Part shown: in pieces, positions 10,863 to 21,714 of the stretch
Layout: each line of letters starts with the position of its first letter
Numbering within the stretch: the stretch's first letter is position 1
NCBI GenBank assembly: GCA_024220505.1
Contig: JAKZZE010000003.1
Location: 1,302,001 to 1,366,000 of the forward strand
Direction: 5' to 3'
Origin: Rhizopus arrhizus
Lineage: Eukaryota; Mucoromycota; Mucoromycetes; Mucorales; Rhizopodaceae
DNA length: 64,000 nucleotides
Notes under the pieces: model-generated
Databases searched by the model: none
Told to the model about the DNA's origin: nothing
Seen by the model: the letters and a program-made list of their open reading frames with translations, nothing else
Made by a program: the position numbers and the translations under genes

Positions 10863-12512
10863 TTATAAGGATTGATCCATAAGATCCGCTTCTTTCACAG
10901 GATTGCTTATATTTACAATACTGCATTCCAAATTAGATAAATTAAGCAGTACTAATGTACCAGTTTCAGCAAAGGAAGGTAAAAGAATAACTCTGATTTG
11001 TTGACCATCTGGCCCTAATAACAAATTGTCTTCAAACTCGGGTTGATTACCCACAAAATATACGTGAGGACATTGTTCAATAATAAATGGATCTCTGTCT
11101 TTAAATGGATAGGACCATAGTGTATCAGGGGCTGAGGGAGCCATATGTCTCCAATACATGCATGATTCTGCCATTTGTAACCTATCTTCACTGTCTACAT
11201 ATCTGTAAATATCATCTATATTTTGTCCTGATGTACCCAAGAAGGTGATATTTTCAATTTCACACCAATAAGGGTTCGATACGCTGTTTAAAGTGGATAA
11301 TTTGTGAGCTTGTTTAAACATGGATGGATGCATGCGTTGTTGTGGTAAATGAGATTGGGATGGATCTGTTGCACCTGGCATAATATCCACATCCACTGTA
11401 CTGCATAACTCATCTAAAAAATCATCTAATTGTGTAATAGTTGATATGTCAAACAAAGAAGAATCATATCCATATTTTTTCTTTTTTTTAAAAAAAAATC
11501 GTCAAAAAGTTTTCTTCATGTGCTTGTATTAATACTTACAGGTCCTTCATTGTTTTTTGCTTTTTTCGGTTTAATGATAGAATTGCCTGCTAAAATGACT
11601 CTTGTGATTGAAGAACTTTGTTCTCCTTCCAATTCACCCGTCAAGAATTCTAATAGTAATTGTCTCCTCATATCAGAGTGTGCTTCTCCAATATTTAAAC
11701 CTGACAAAAGTGCTACATATTTTGGTGTTTCTGAAATTTGAATAATCTTAGTAACAACTACAATTGCTTTTTCTCTGCACACAGCATAAAATACCTTGTA
11801 AAGTAGTTAAAGGCTTTTGTGGAGGAACACCAGGTAAACAGATATCGATGACTTCAAATGTACCCGTAGCTACTTCTTTACCAAGGATGCCCACAATCAT
11901 ACCAGTAACCAGAAACTGTTTTGATAAGCAAGCACCCGTTATTTCTACACGACCCGATTCATCCTCAAGTGATATCACATCTTGATCACTTCTATATTTT
12001 GCTGGTGTATCTGGTCTAACAATTGTTTCCTATAAAAGGATGTAAATACATTTTTTATCTACACTTTTATTTTTTATTACTTCATCTTCTAAATCATTTA
12101 AAACATTAGGTTTTTTTTGCATTTGCAAATAAATGGTGCCAACCATATAGCATAATTCGCCAGGTTGTGTGTTTAGTACCTTTTCAACATAACGTGGAAC
12201 CTCTACAAAAGAATAAGAAAAAAACACATGTACAAAAGCCAATTTCTTTTTCATATACCTGATAAGCCTGACCATCTTTCTTTGGATGCTTTCGATATTG
12301 CTTCGCGTAGTTTAATAAGTCGAAGATAATATATACTTGCATATTGTTGTGAGTATGTTTGCTGTTTTACACAGAATTGATCGTTCAGTGATTCAAGTTG
12401 ATCATAGTGAGAAGAAATTCGTTCAACTTCGTTGTTTCTATAATATATATATTATTAATTTAAGCGTGTTTGAAAGAAAAAGAGAAAATAACTCATCTTA
12501 CATTTTTGACAT
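10863..12512 (-). CDS. POLD2: DNA polymerase delta subunit 2 (B subunit)
   Basis: Small regulatory subunit that binds the catalytic subunit of replicative polymerase delta in the nucleus. Exons 12502-12512, 12259-12437, 12081-12202, 11795-12029, 11540-11730 and 10863-11480 give 451 residues, near the human length of about 470. Seen: an N-terminal OB-fold region (PGELCYMVGTIYLQMQKKPN ... GRVEITGACLS) and the calcineurin-like phosphoesterase fold with VALLSGLNIGE, SRVILAGNS-type and DVDIMPGATDP segments, then MFKQAHKLSTLNSVSNPYW and FLGTSGQNIDDIYRY. These match the B-subunit family, where the phosphoesterase is catalytically inactive. The first coding exon is only 11 nt (Met plus eight bases). 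It is supported by frame, a GTAAGA donor and the sequence continuing MSKINNEVER. Confidence 0.95.
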
Positions 12513-12692
12513 TTGATTGAAGCAGCAAAAAAAAAAGAAGGAAAGAAAACGCGACTTTTTTAAATTCGTGACCTCGTTTTACACGTAAAAAAAGCCTGTT
12601 TTATGCTGTCAACCAGATAAAAATGAACTTTTTTTTATCTTTGTTCTTTTCTCTATTTTATTATTATTTGTACAAATTGGTATTTAAACTAT

Positions 12693-13186
12693 TTAATCCT
12701 CATCTTCTTCATCTTCACTTGATTCAGTTTCTGATAAAACAGGTCTATTATTGTTTACGAATAAATCATCATCTTCATCCTCTTCATCGCTATCTTGTTT
12801 TTCCTCTTTTTTATCAGTAAACTCTTCTGGCCTATCATAATGATTATAAGCTTATAGATTAACATGACATTGTCTATATTTATTTACCATTGACCGGCTG
12901 CTTTTAATTGCTTGATATCTTTAGGATATAACACATGTACTATTTCACCACCCACCTTTTCAGATACTGTACCAGCAGTAGGATCCACAATCACAAAGTG
13001 ACCCCTTTTAAGCCAAACAAGATTACGAAAGCGAGGTGGAAGTGTTACAAGTTTTGTGGTTCCATCTGTAAATTCAACTTCATGTTGGTGATTGCCTCTG
13101 GGTCCTAAAGATTTTGCATATCTTTGTCCTTCTTTAATGTCAATGTCTTGATCGATTTGATTTCTAATAGTTTGCTTCTTTCCCAT
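12693..13186 (-). CDS. EIF1AD-like S1/IF1-fold RNA-binding protein
   Basis: Two exons, 12888-13186 and 12693-12831, give 145 residues. The N-terminal about 100 residues form an eIF1A-type OB fold (EGQRYAKSLGPRGNHQHEVE ... LPPRFRNLVWLKRGHFVIVD). The C-terminus is an acidic Glu/Asp tail ending SSEDEEDED. Length, order and acidic tail match EIF1AD (the fungal eIF1A-domain protein), which acts in late 40S ribosomal subunit maturation rather than being eIF1A itself. Translation factor eIF1A is the alternative, but it starts with a different basic N-terminus. The gene is divergent from the small plus-strand gene at 13353, with 166 bp between the two starts that must hold both promoters. Confidence 0.85.
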
Positions 13187-13352
13187 GTGTTGAATATTTT
13201 TATTTTTATTTTATTTTATTTTTTTGAAAAAAAAAGGAAAAAGCAAAAAAAAAAAAAGGGTAAATAAGGGCAAGCCACACCATGGAGACAATGCAGCGTA
13301 CTCGGACTTTGTATTAGCATATTTTCACCCTTTTCTTTTTCTTTTTTATAAC

Positions 13353-13646
13353 ATGCTACCAACTAATAATCAAGAACAATCAGCAATAAACAACAATGAT
13401 AATTTAACAAATCAACCACAAACTAATGACAGTAATCCCAGTACACAATCTACACATGTGATTGGTAAAAAAAAAGCAAAGACAGCACACATGAGAGAAA
13501 TTTAAAATAAAAATATAGATTCAAATTATAAGCGTGAGCCTGATGGACCCATCTTATGGTTTTCTGGACCACCTATAGATATTATACAAGATACTAAAGC
13601 AGTGCATTCTCTAAGTTATTTAGAATGGAAATTGAATAACAAATAA
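13353..13646 (+). CDS. Small unknown protein, 79 aa, two exons
   Basis: The unspliced frame stops at a TAA near 13503. A GGTAAA donor at 13465 and an ATATAG acceptor ending at 13518 give a 54-nt intron and join exons 13353-13464 and 13519-13646. The product has an Asn/Gln/Thr-rich N-terminal half and a compact C-terminal motif, GPILWFSGPPIDIIQ then HSLSYLEWK, that looks conserved rather than random. Family not recognised. The stop lies 8 bp from the convergent lipin stop codon, so the 3' ends overlap. Splicing is inferred from frame and splice signals. Confidence 0.6.
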
Positions 13647-13654
13647 TCACTTTA

Positions 13655-16600
13655 TTAAATAAACGGAATTTCATCCAAGTCGATATCGTCTAATAACTCT
13701 TCTACTTCTTCTATTGTTTCTTGTTCTTGAGACTTTTTCTCTTCATCAATTGACTGTTTCTCTTCTTGTATAGAATCAATAGGTTTTGATTTCTCAAGAC
13801 TGTCACTTGAAGACAAAAATGTGCGCGATACACTTGATATCATCTTGTTCATTATACTAGGACTTGTAGGAATAGAAGTAATAGAGGTATTGATATTAGT
13901 ATTATTAGCAGTATTAGGATCTATAGTTGTCGAGGTAGCTGTAGTGTTGTTATTAAGTGTAGCAGTAGTAGTTTGAGTCGACAGTGATGGAATGAGAGGT
14001 GGAGAAAGAGAAGGATCGATATCTGAAGAGAGCTTTTTTGTACTGCTCAGGTTGGGAGTACTGTTACTCGATTGCAATAATTTTGATGCATTCTTGCTTG
14101 TAGAAGTGGATGAAGAAGACGTAAAACTTCTGAGTAGTCTTCTGCTACTTGTTGTTGGTGAAGAAGATACAACGCTACTTGGAGGGAGTGCAGAGGGGTC
14201 GGGCTTGATTGGTTTTGGTTTTGGAGAAGTGATGACAGGTTGGTCTAATTCAGGTATTTCAATGTTGGTTGGTAAAGGTGATTTCCAATAGTTCAAATCA
14301 TTGTACTCATTCAATACAACATTATTTGTTTCATTAGATATAATTGGAGGAAACATTTGATCAACCAAATCATTTAAATGAATGTAAGATGACTTGAATC
14401 CACAGAGTAATTCCAGTTTCAAGTCTCCATATGGGTCAATAGTAAATATTTTTGAAGAAGGTACATTCACACTGCGATAAGATCTCGCATCTGTAATACG
14501 ATTACCAAATCCAGCATAAAAAGGATCTTTGCCACCAAATAATCTTTGTATGTCTTTTAAGCATGCCATTTTAAATACTTCAGGTTTACGCATAATGACT
14601 TCTCTATGAAAGGAAGTAAACAGTCTATCTGGTGACATAATAACAGGTCCATCAGGTAATTGATATTTTTCTTGAACAACCTTTTTTAAATAATCTCTTG
14701 TGTAGTCTGCTTGTCCAATAGCTCTACTTGTTAAGTATAAAAAGTGATATCCATTATTCGAAATATCTGTGTATAGTTTGGCTATTCCATTATGAGTCCA
14801 ATCTTTTCCAATCATTGTGAATACGTGTCCCAGTGCGTCTGACTTTGTAATTGTACCATCAATGTCTGATATAACAATTTGATAATCATGTTTCCAGTAA
14901 AATATTTTAGCTGCACATGTTGCTGTGCCTTGATAGGCTGAAGAAACCGAAAAGGTGATTGTATTGGCTCCTTTTTTTAAATTTAAACTCTTTAGTTGAT
15001 CTGAGGTTAATCGAAGTGTCTTGGCATAGACTTTCTTTTGAACAAACTCCAACAACTCTTCTTGCTCCTTTTCTTCTGGATGACTATGATCACTTTTCCA
15101 TCCAACAGAAGTGGTTGTCATTGTTGTCGTAAACGTCGTTGTCGTTTCACTTTCTTCTTCCTTTTTCTTTTCTTCCTTCTTTTTCTCTCCAGCAGCAACG
15201 GATGATCTACTGAGCCATTGTCTCCATCCTTTGCCAAATTGATATGATTCTCTACTATCCGACACTTCTTCTTGTTCATCTTCTTCCTCTTCTTTATCGA
15301 CTTCCTTCTTCTTATACAAGGATAATGATGTAAACAAAGGCCCTGTCTTTCCTGCTGAATAGTATTTTTCATTGTATCTAAACACTAATCTCTTGTCATT
15401 CAATATATTTGGATTGTGTGTAAAGTTATCATAGGTAATCATTTCTGCATCAAATAACTTTTTATTTTCTTCTTCTTCACTGCCAAAAGATGAAAATCCA
15501 CATAGACTCATTTCAATTCGGTAAGTTTGTCCAGGAACCATCTCTAAATTATTGATTTCCCCATCCAAATCTTTTGTGTCTTCTTCCTCTCTCTTTTCTT
15601 CTTGTTCATTTTTCTTTTCGTCAGTTACTACCATTTCTGCTATCTTGGATAAATTGTTTATTTCTTCTTTTTCTTGTTCTACTATCTCTCTTTTTTTATT
15701 CTTTTCCTGATCATTATTGTCTTCACCCGTTTTATAACCAGCAATATCCAACACAATAGATTCATCCCCTCTATTTTCACTTTTATTTTTATCATCATTT
15801 CTCTTGTGCACAGAAGTATGAATCACATCCATAAAAGTGCTGTAAATGTCTCCTTGCGCCGGTCGGACAATGAATCTTTCTTTAGCAACTGTTGTAGTAG
15901 TGATTGCCTCAGGAATGACACGTTCGAGTAACGTAGAACCATCTTCCATCGGATAAACATCATTCTTGGGGAGATCTTGTTGAGGTTCTTCTTCTTTATG
16001 AATCTTTGTCACTACTTTATCCATTTGCTCTTCAATAATCATCTTGGGTGATTGTAATTCAGCTGGTAAAAGTACCCGTTCAGCTTCATCTTCTTCAAAA
16101 TGATCTTCATTACTGCCCTTATTTTCATCTACTAAAAAAATATTAGTAAAACAAATTCAATTTCACATGTAAGTTTTTTTTTGTATACTTTTTTGTAGTA
16201 AATCTTTTGATTCGCCAATATCCAGATAAGGTGGCTCCTAAAAAGGGAAATTGTTAATTGAAATCATCAAGAGATTTTGTCCCTTTGGTACCTCTTCACT
16301 TTTCTCGGGAACTGCTTCCATAATTGGTGAAGTTTGAAACTCTTCGGGAACTTCATGCTCTGTTTCAAATACAAAGAAAGCTTCACCAGCTTCTCCTACT
16401 TTCATAACATAGGGAACTAATTCACCATTGACTTTAATTTGAACCTAAACTAACATTAGCCACTGTGGCACTATAAGCAATTACGACAAACCTTCTTTTC
16501 TTGAGGCATCAAGACGGACAATTTACCAAATCTTACATGAAATGGTGAACATGCCAAGTCACCATCTGGCTGTTCCACAACTACAATATCAATAGCTCCT

Positions 16601-16680
16601 GATAAGGTGGCAGGGTTTATTTCATTATAAAAATTATGCACAGAGGTAATGAAGCTTCCTAATTTCCCAACGTATTCCAT
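13655..16680 (-). CDS. PAH1: Lipin-type phosphatidate phosphatase
   Basis: Mg2+-dependent phosphatidate phosphatase making diacylglycerol for storage lipid and phospholipid synthesis; peripheral on ER/nuclear membrane. Exons 16492-16680, 16292-16444, 16189-16237 and 13655-16131 give 955 residues. Seen: N-LIP domain (MEYVGKLGSFITSVHNFYNE; residues 1 to about 110), a long acidic Lys/Glu-rich linker, then C-LIP with the DxDxT catalytic motif DIDGT at about 553-557, FLYLTSRAIGQADYTRDYL and FYAGFGNRITDARSYRSV. The tail after about residue 720 is Ser/Thr-rich (likely phospho-regulated) and ends in an acidic stretch, as in yeast Pah1 where the acidic tail meets the Nem1-Spo7 phosphatase. All catalytic residues visible are present. 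The gene lies about 90 bp upstream (on the minus strand) of no other promoter than its own; the EDEM stop is at 16773. Confidence 0.95.
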
Positions 16681-16772
16681 TTACTTTATAAAGAAAAGAA
16701 AAGAAAAAAGATGTAATAAAATAATAAAAAATATGCATTCATATGAAAATGGTAGCATGTGTGACGTTTATT

Positions 16773-19700
16773 CTATACAATCATGACATTATCCACTTGT
16801 TTTCCTTTTAACAGCAATCGATATTCAGGATCAATGAGAGGTAATGTTTCCATGGAGATAAGACGTGTTTGTTCCAAGAGCAAGATGCTATTTGGATGAG
16901 GAATAAGGATACAAGGTATATCAATGTCAACAGTTACATCCGTTGAAGAGGGTCTAAACAGACTAGACTTATTGCTCAAGAAAACAACGCCTACCGCTCC
17001 AGCTTGTTGAGCATGGAGCGCCTTGACATGAAATCCACATTTACCTCTACTGAACATTAGTACGGTTCCCTTGATCTCCTTTATGTCTTCCTCAGAAAAG
17101 GGCTCACACCCCAAAAACCTTGCTTGATCCCCAAAGACTTGCAGAGGCATATTGTTCAGCTGAACCATTTGAGAACCAAAGTCAGATGTGTACCCCAACA
17201 TTTCCACGCACTGATGCCTATTGGATGCTCGTAAAATAACTTCATGATCCGCATTCATATAGTTTCTGTAAACTGTCAGACCTGATTGTTTTACTTCAAG
17301 TTGAATCAAATCGGGGTTGTATGACAAAAAGGGTATAATTGCGTCAAGTTCTATATGTACTTTATCACTGCATTTTTTTGTATCAGAAACAAAACGTAGT
17401 AAATTATTTTTATTTACCTAATAGACGATGAATGAACTGTAATAGCAAAGAGAGAGAGAGAGAGAAAAGAAAGAAAAAGATACAAATAGAATTAAATTAC
17501 ATCTATTTTATATACAGAGTAACAATAAAAAAGAAGAAGGTATATAAATATGTATATATACATGTACACATATACAAGATATATACACATGTATTTATAT
17601 ATAAAAAGGATACACAATGGGTATATATAAATTATAATAAAAAACTAACCTCTTTTAACTACAAAACCGTCATTTCTTTTTCCACCGCTGAGCTCAAACT
17701 TTAATCCAGACAATGATTTTACCAAGTAATCTCCCAAAACTTCAATCACACTGTTTGCCTTTTTCAGTGACCCAAATGATAAATCAAATCGTTTAGCGGT
17801 TGTCCAAGGAGAATCACAGTAGGCATAGGATGACAAGGGCGGTAGAGGTAAGTTATGACAGCCAACGATATGGGAAGCATAATCTGCCTGAGGCTGGTAA
17901 GGCACAGATGTCATATCAAGCTTGCTAGGCGTGTAAATTGATTGGTAATTTGCAGGGTTATATCTTGAACAGGTCCCAAAGGAATTGGATTGAATGGAGA
18001 TTAATCTTCTTGCCCGTGGATTTGATTGGGTCAGTTTTAAATAGTGTCTAGGTAAAAGCAATAAATGGCCCTCTAAAAAAAACGCATGTAAGTTGTACTG
18101 CTACACCTTCCTTAACTTTTATGGTCTATACCTGTTGTAAATATGGCGTTTGAATCTAATTTGTTTACCGGATGATCTGTATCAAATAACAGATAAAGAT
18201 ATTTTAATGTCTCACTCAACATGAAACTTTCCATTCTATCCTCCAATTTGCCACTTTGTACATCCGCAATAGATGCAAATCCGCAAGGAACACGTGTACG
18301 ATTATTCAAGTCTTGAATAATCATTTCACCTACTTCCAAGTAGAAAGGGTCTTTTGTAGCTGTATATAAATAGTAGGTAGATTCAATAAACTCTGGTCGA
18401 AGTGGATAAAAGGATAAATCAACCTCTTTGTGATAAAAGTCAAAACGTTCAGGAAGTGCATGATATCTACGCCAGATATTATAATATACCAGATGGCTTT
18501 TGATAGCTGACTGTACGTCTCCATAAAGTACCTGAAGGCCCGGAAAAAAAGCGCTTAGACTATCAATCCAATAAGACATGAGAGACCCCGTACTCATATG
18601 GACATTGCGGTAGACATAACCAGAGGCATCACGCACATAAATCATCAGTGCTCTATAGGCTTCCTCAAACATGTCCAAGTATTCTTCTTCTCCAAATAGA
18701 ATGTAGGCCTTTAGCATGTATTCAAAAACAGAGTCAATTCCTGCTCCTGTAGATGATGCGGTATGGATCCAATTGCCAGTCTGGATATCAATCACATTAC
18801 CCATCAGACTCAAATGAGATCGTTTGTCCCAAACAGATTTGAGCGCCCTCTTGGCTACTCTTTCATATTTTTCATCGCCTGTCAAGCGACTCAGTAGACC
18901 AAACTCTAAAATAAGGCTGCCTGCTCCGGCTGTACAAGTTTCTGTTGTCTCTGTTGGTGGTACTCCACGACGCAAATTCACCCGAGGATAAGGGATACCA
19001 GTCCTTGTAGATTCAAAGGCTGGCATCAGACGATTAGCCAAATTAACAGCTAAATCAAGCAATTCATTATTGTATCCATCGATTGAATAACTGAAATTTG
19101 GATCTGTAATCAACATGTGAGCTGAAAGCTGTCAGCCTAGAATGTAAGCAAGACATTTTCTAAAATAGTATGTAGCTTACCAATCCACCTAGTGCTCTAA
19201 TATTCAGTTCAAATACTTGTACTTTGTTATTTTGGTGAAATGATACAGTGTCTATGACTTGTCTAACAGCTTTCTCAAATTGTTCTTGTGTGCCCATGAT
19301 CTAGTAAAGTAATTAATAATAATAAAAAAGCAAGACTAATTGATTTCTTACAGCAAGTGTATCTAAGGTATCTACCAAAGTAAGTGAGTAATCTCCCAAG
19401 ACGTCATTGACATTAATATTGTCTGGATTAGCTTTATCGCTTCCTCTGCCACTACATTCAAATGGGTTCAACTGAACTCAAATTTAGTAATTACTTAATA
19501 TAGACATAATATATTCATACTTCATCTTCTGGAAATGCGTGTTCTAAATAATTGCTCCAACCATGTTGAAACATTTCCTATATTTTATAAGTCTCGATTA
19601 CAAGTAAAGAATATCTTTTAATTATTACCTTGCTGAGATTTCTATTTTACAAAAATGTTTAATTTTAAATCTTTATTTACTGTGAGTTATTCATCTTACT

Positions 19701-19803
19701 TTAATTCTAAACGTCGTTTCTCTGTCATGGCTTCACAAAATTGACTCACCAAGACACATAGCAAGAAAAGTAGACTTATTTGTTCATATTTTAAAGGGCG
19801 CAT
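16773..19803 (-). CDS. EDEM-type GH47 alpha-mannosidase-like protein with PA domain
   Basis: ER glycoprotein quality-control factor; family members trim mannose from misfolded glycoproteins and pass them to ERAD. Nine exons: 19700-19803, 19629-19641, 19521-19577, 19352-19471, 19181-19300, 18132-19128, 17650-18072, 17419-17437, 16773-17367; 815 residues. Seen: signal sequence ([17 protein letters not shown]), [38 protein letters not shown], the [16 protein letters not shown] segment, [37 protein letters not shown] and [17 protein letters not shown], all GH47/EDEM hallmarks. A C-terminal protease-associated (PA) domain ([20 protein letters not shown]) marks the EDEM3/Mnl1-like branch. No HDEL/KDEL tail. 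Two exons are very small: 13 nt (Asn-Leu-Ser-Lys) and 19 nt. Both are needed to keep the frame. Confidence 0.93.
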
Positions 19804-19920
19804 TGAAATAAAAAAAAAAAAAAGAAAGAAAAAAAAAAAACACGCTGAAAACAAAAGAAAAAGGAGGAGGATTAAGCTTAAGTGTTAATTTCTATTTTTT
19901 AAATTCAGCAAACTTTATTA

Positions 19921-20451
19921 TTAAAAATATTGGAATCCTGCAGCAATCAAAACTGCAATAATCGAGCTAGACATGGTCAATTTAATGGTATTGGCTGCTG
20001 AAGTGGATGAAGCAGGGCTTGGGTTGGGTGAAGATGCTGGACTAGATGAGATAGCTGCACCACTATGAGATACAACAGCACTGGATACAGGAACACTTGA
20101 AACAGAAATTGAAGCGCTGCCACTTACACTAGCAGAAGGAGTGACGCTTGAAATAGCGGTAGATGTAGGGATACTACTAGATGTATCAGCTGAAGAAGAG
20201 GCAGAGGAGGGAGAGCAAATAGCCTTTTGAACACCAGGGCAGCAGAGATCATCAATAATACGACAATTGTCTGGGCATGAAGCAGGACAAGCAGGTGGAG
20301 CTCTTTTATCCAATGTGTTAGTTGGACAAACAGTCATTGGGCAAACAATACCAGGTGCGGTCTCGATTGCAGAGGTTCTTGTGGGCTCATCGGCTGCACT
20401 AACAATAGCAATAAAGGCAACAAATGCAATAATTAATCGATTTTTAAACAT
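19921..20451 (-). CDS. Secreted Ser/Thr-rich GPI-anchored protein
   Basis: Single exon of 176 codons from the Met at 20451. An upstream Met at 20484 is in frame but would put FFLFFFSK before a second hydrophobic signal, so the inner start is preferred. Seen: signal peptide (RLIIAFVAFIAIVSA), a short Cys/Pro-rich module (VCPMTVCPTN ... ACPASCPDNCR ... LCCPGVQKAIC), a long Ser/Thr/Ala/Val stretch likely O-mannosylated, and a C-terminal hydrophobic tail after SSTSAANT, typical of GPI attachment. Wall or plasma-membrane location is inferred. The Cys module reads like a compact extracellular fold; no enzyme motif is present. It sits between the 5' ends of neighbouring units, and its promoter must lie within 20,452 onward. 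Confidence 0.85.
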   Translation of the reverse strand: MFKNRLIIAFVAFIAIVSAADEPTRTSAIETAPGIVCPMTVCPTNTLDKRAPPACPASCPDNCRIIDDLCCPGVQKAICSPSSASSSADTSSSIPTSTAISSVTPSASVSGSASISVSSVPVSSAVVSHSGAAISSSPASSPNPSPASSTSAANTIKLTMSSSIIAVLIAAGFQYF

Positions 20452-21714
20452 CTTTGAGAAAAAAAAAAGAAAAAAAGAAAGCAAAGAAAATTGAAACAGT
20501 CCAGTTTTTCTATGTTTTCATAGGTTACATTTTCCCTGATAAGTTTATTGTGTGCGAGATTAATATGAGTATGAATACACGCTTTTTATCTTATTTTGTT
20601 CTTTTTTTGCATAAGCTATCGTTCAAGTATAATATAAAATATCCAAGGATTTCTTCTGAAAGGGCTTTTATTAAAAACTACAAGCCATTGTGGTCTTTTT
20701 TTTCTTTTTATTAATCAACTGTAAATTGTATTACCCTAGAACACCAAAGAAACATGCTATGTGTAACATCAATTTGTTTATAATTCTGCTGATGATTTGC
20801 CTTAACAGTTTATATTTGCCTTTTATGGGATATTCATTTCCAAACCTTCCAATGTAGCTTCCTTTATTACAACTTCTTTCCTCTAAAAATGCCTTCCTTT
20901 TAGTCTGTATAATTTCATGTGGTAATGCAGCTTTCATTGTATGTTATACGTCTAAATTGAATTAAACGGCTACAACTATGAATTGAGCGGCTGTAACCAT
21001 GGAAACTTGAAAAAATGGTCTAATTACATTGAATTTCTCATTATTTGATACCGAAAGCACAATAAGCCACAGAAAAGTTTTATGTATAATAAAAAACAGC
21101 CGTTTTAGAAATGCAATGTAGTAAAAAATGAAACAGAATTATTGCTATATTTTGTCGTTTCACAGATATCATTAGATGCAAGTTCACACAATTAGTCTAA
21201 TTTATCTTTTATGCACTAAATTATCACAAATATTTTATCAGAGATTCATTTAATGGTCAAAAAAAAGCCTAAATTTCTATGTAAAAAATACTCATCCTTT
21301 GAATAAAATGATTTATGTTTTTTATTTGTTTTTTATACTTGCTTTATTTACATTCATACACACTGTAAAAGCTATTATTGCATTAAACTTTTCACAAATC
21401 AAAATCGAGGAAAAAATATTTACAGAGCTCTTTTTCTTTTCTTTTCTTAATTTCATTATTATCCATTTAAGTCATCATCTAGTGGCGATCCTCTTGTAGA
21501 TGAATCAGAAGAACACTTGCCATAAAAATTATTGGGCGTTGAAGATTTTCGTCCTGGGTAACGATTGTTTCTATAATATAAAGAGGCTGATGTTGGTGAG
21601 ATATAGTGGTAGCTATCTGACAACAGTACTTTAATATAACCATGTTGAAAGCACTTACATGATGATAGACCATACATACCAAGTCTATCATTTAGGCAAA
21701 GCGTCTTGGTTTTG
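20452..21714. other. Intergenic region and SET2 3' side
   Basis: AT-rich, no supported gene. A 68-codon minus-strand ORF (20731-20937) is not recognised. Just beyond the SET2 stop, the minus-strand stretch 21459-21700 contains a TATTATAG acceptor followed by an open, polar reading (RYPGRKSSTPNNFYG ... GSPLDDDLNG). I could not join it to SET2 in frame, so an alternative 3' exon or plain 3' UTR are both possible. Confidence 0.35.
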
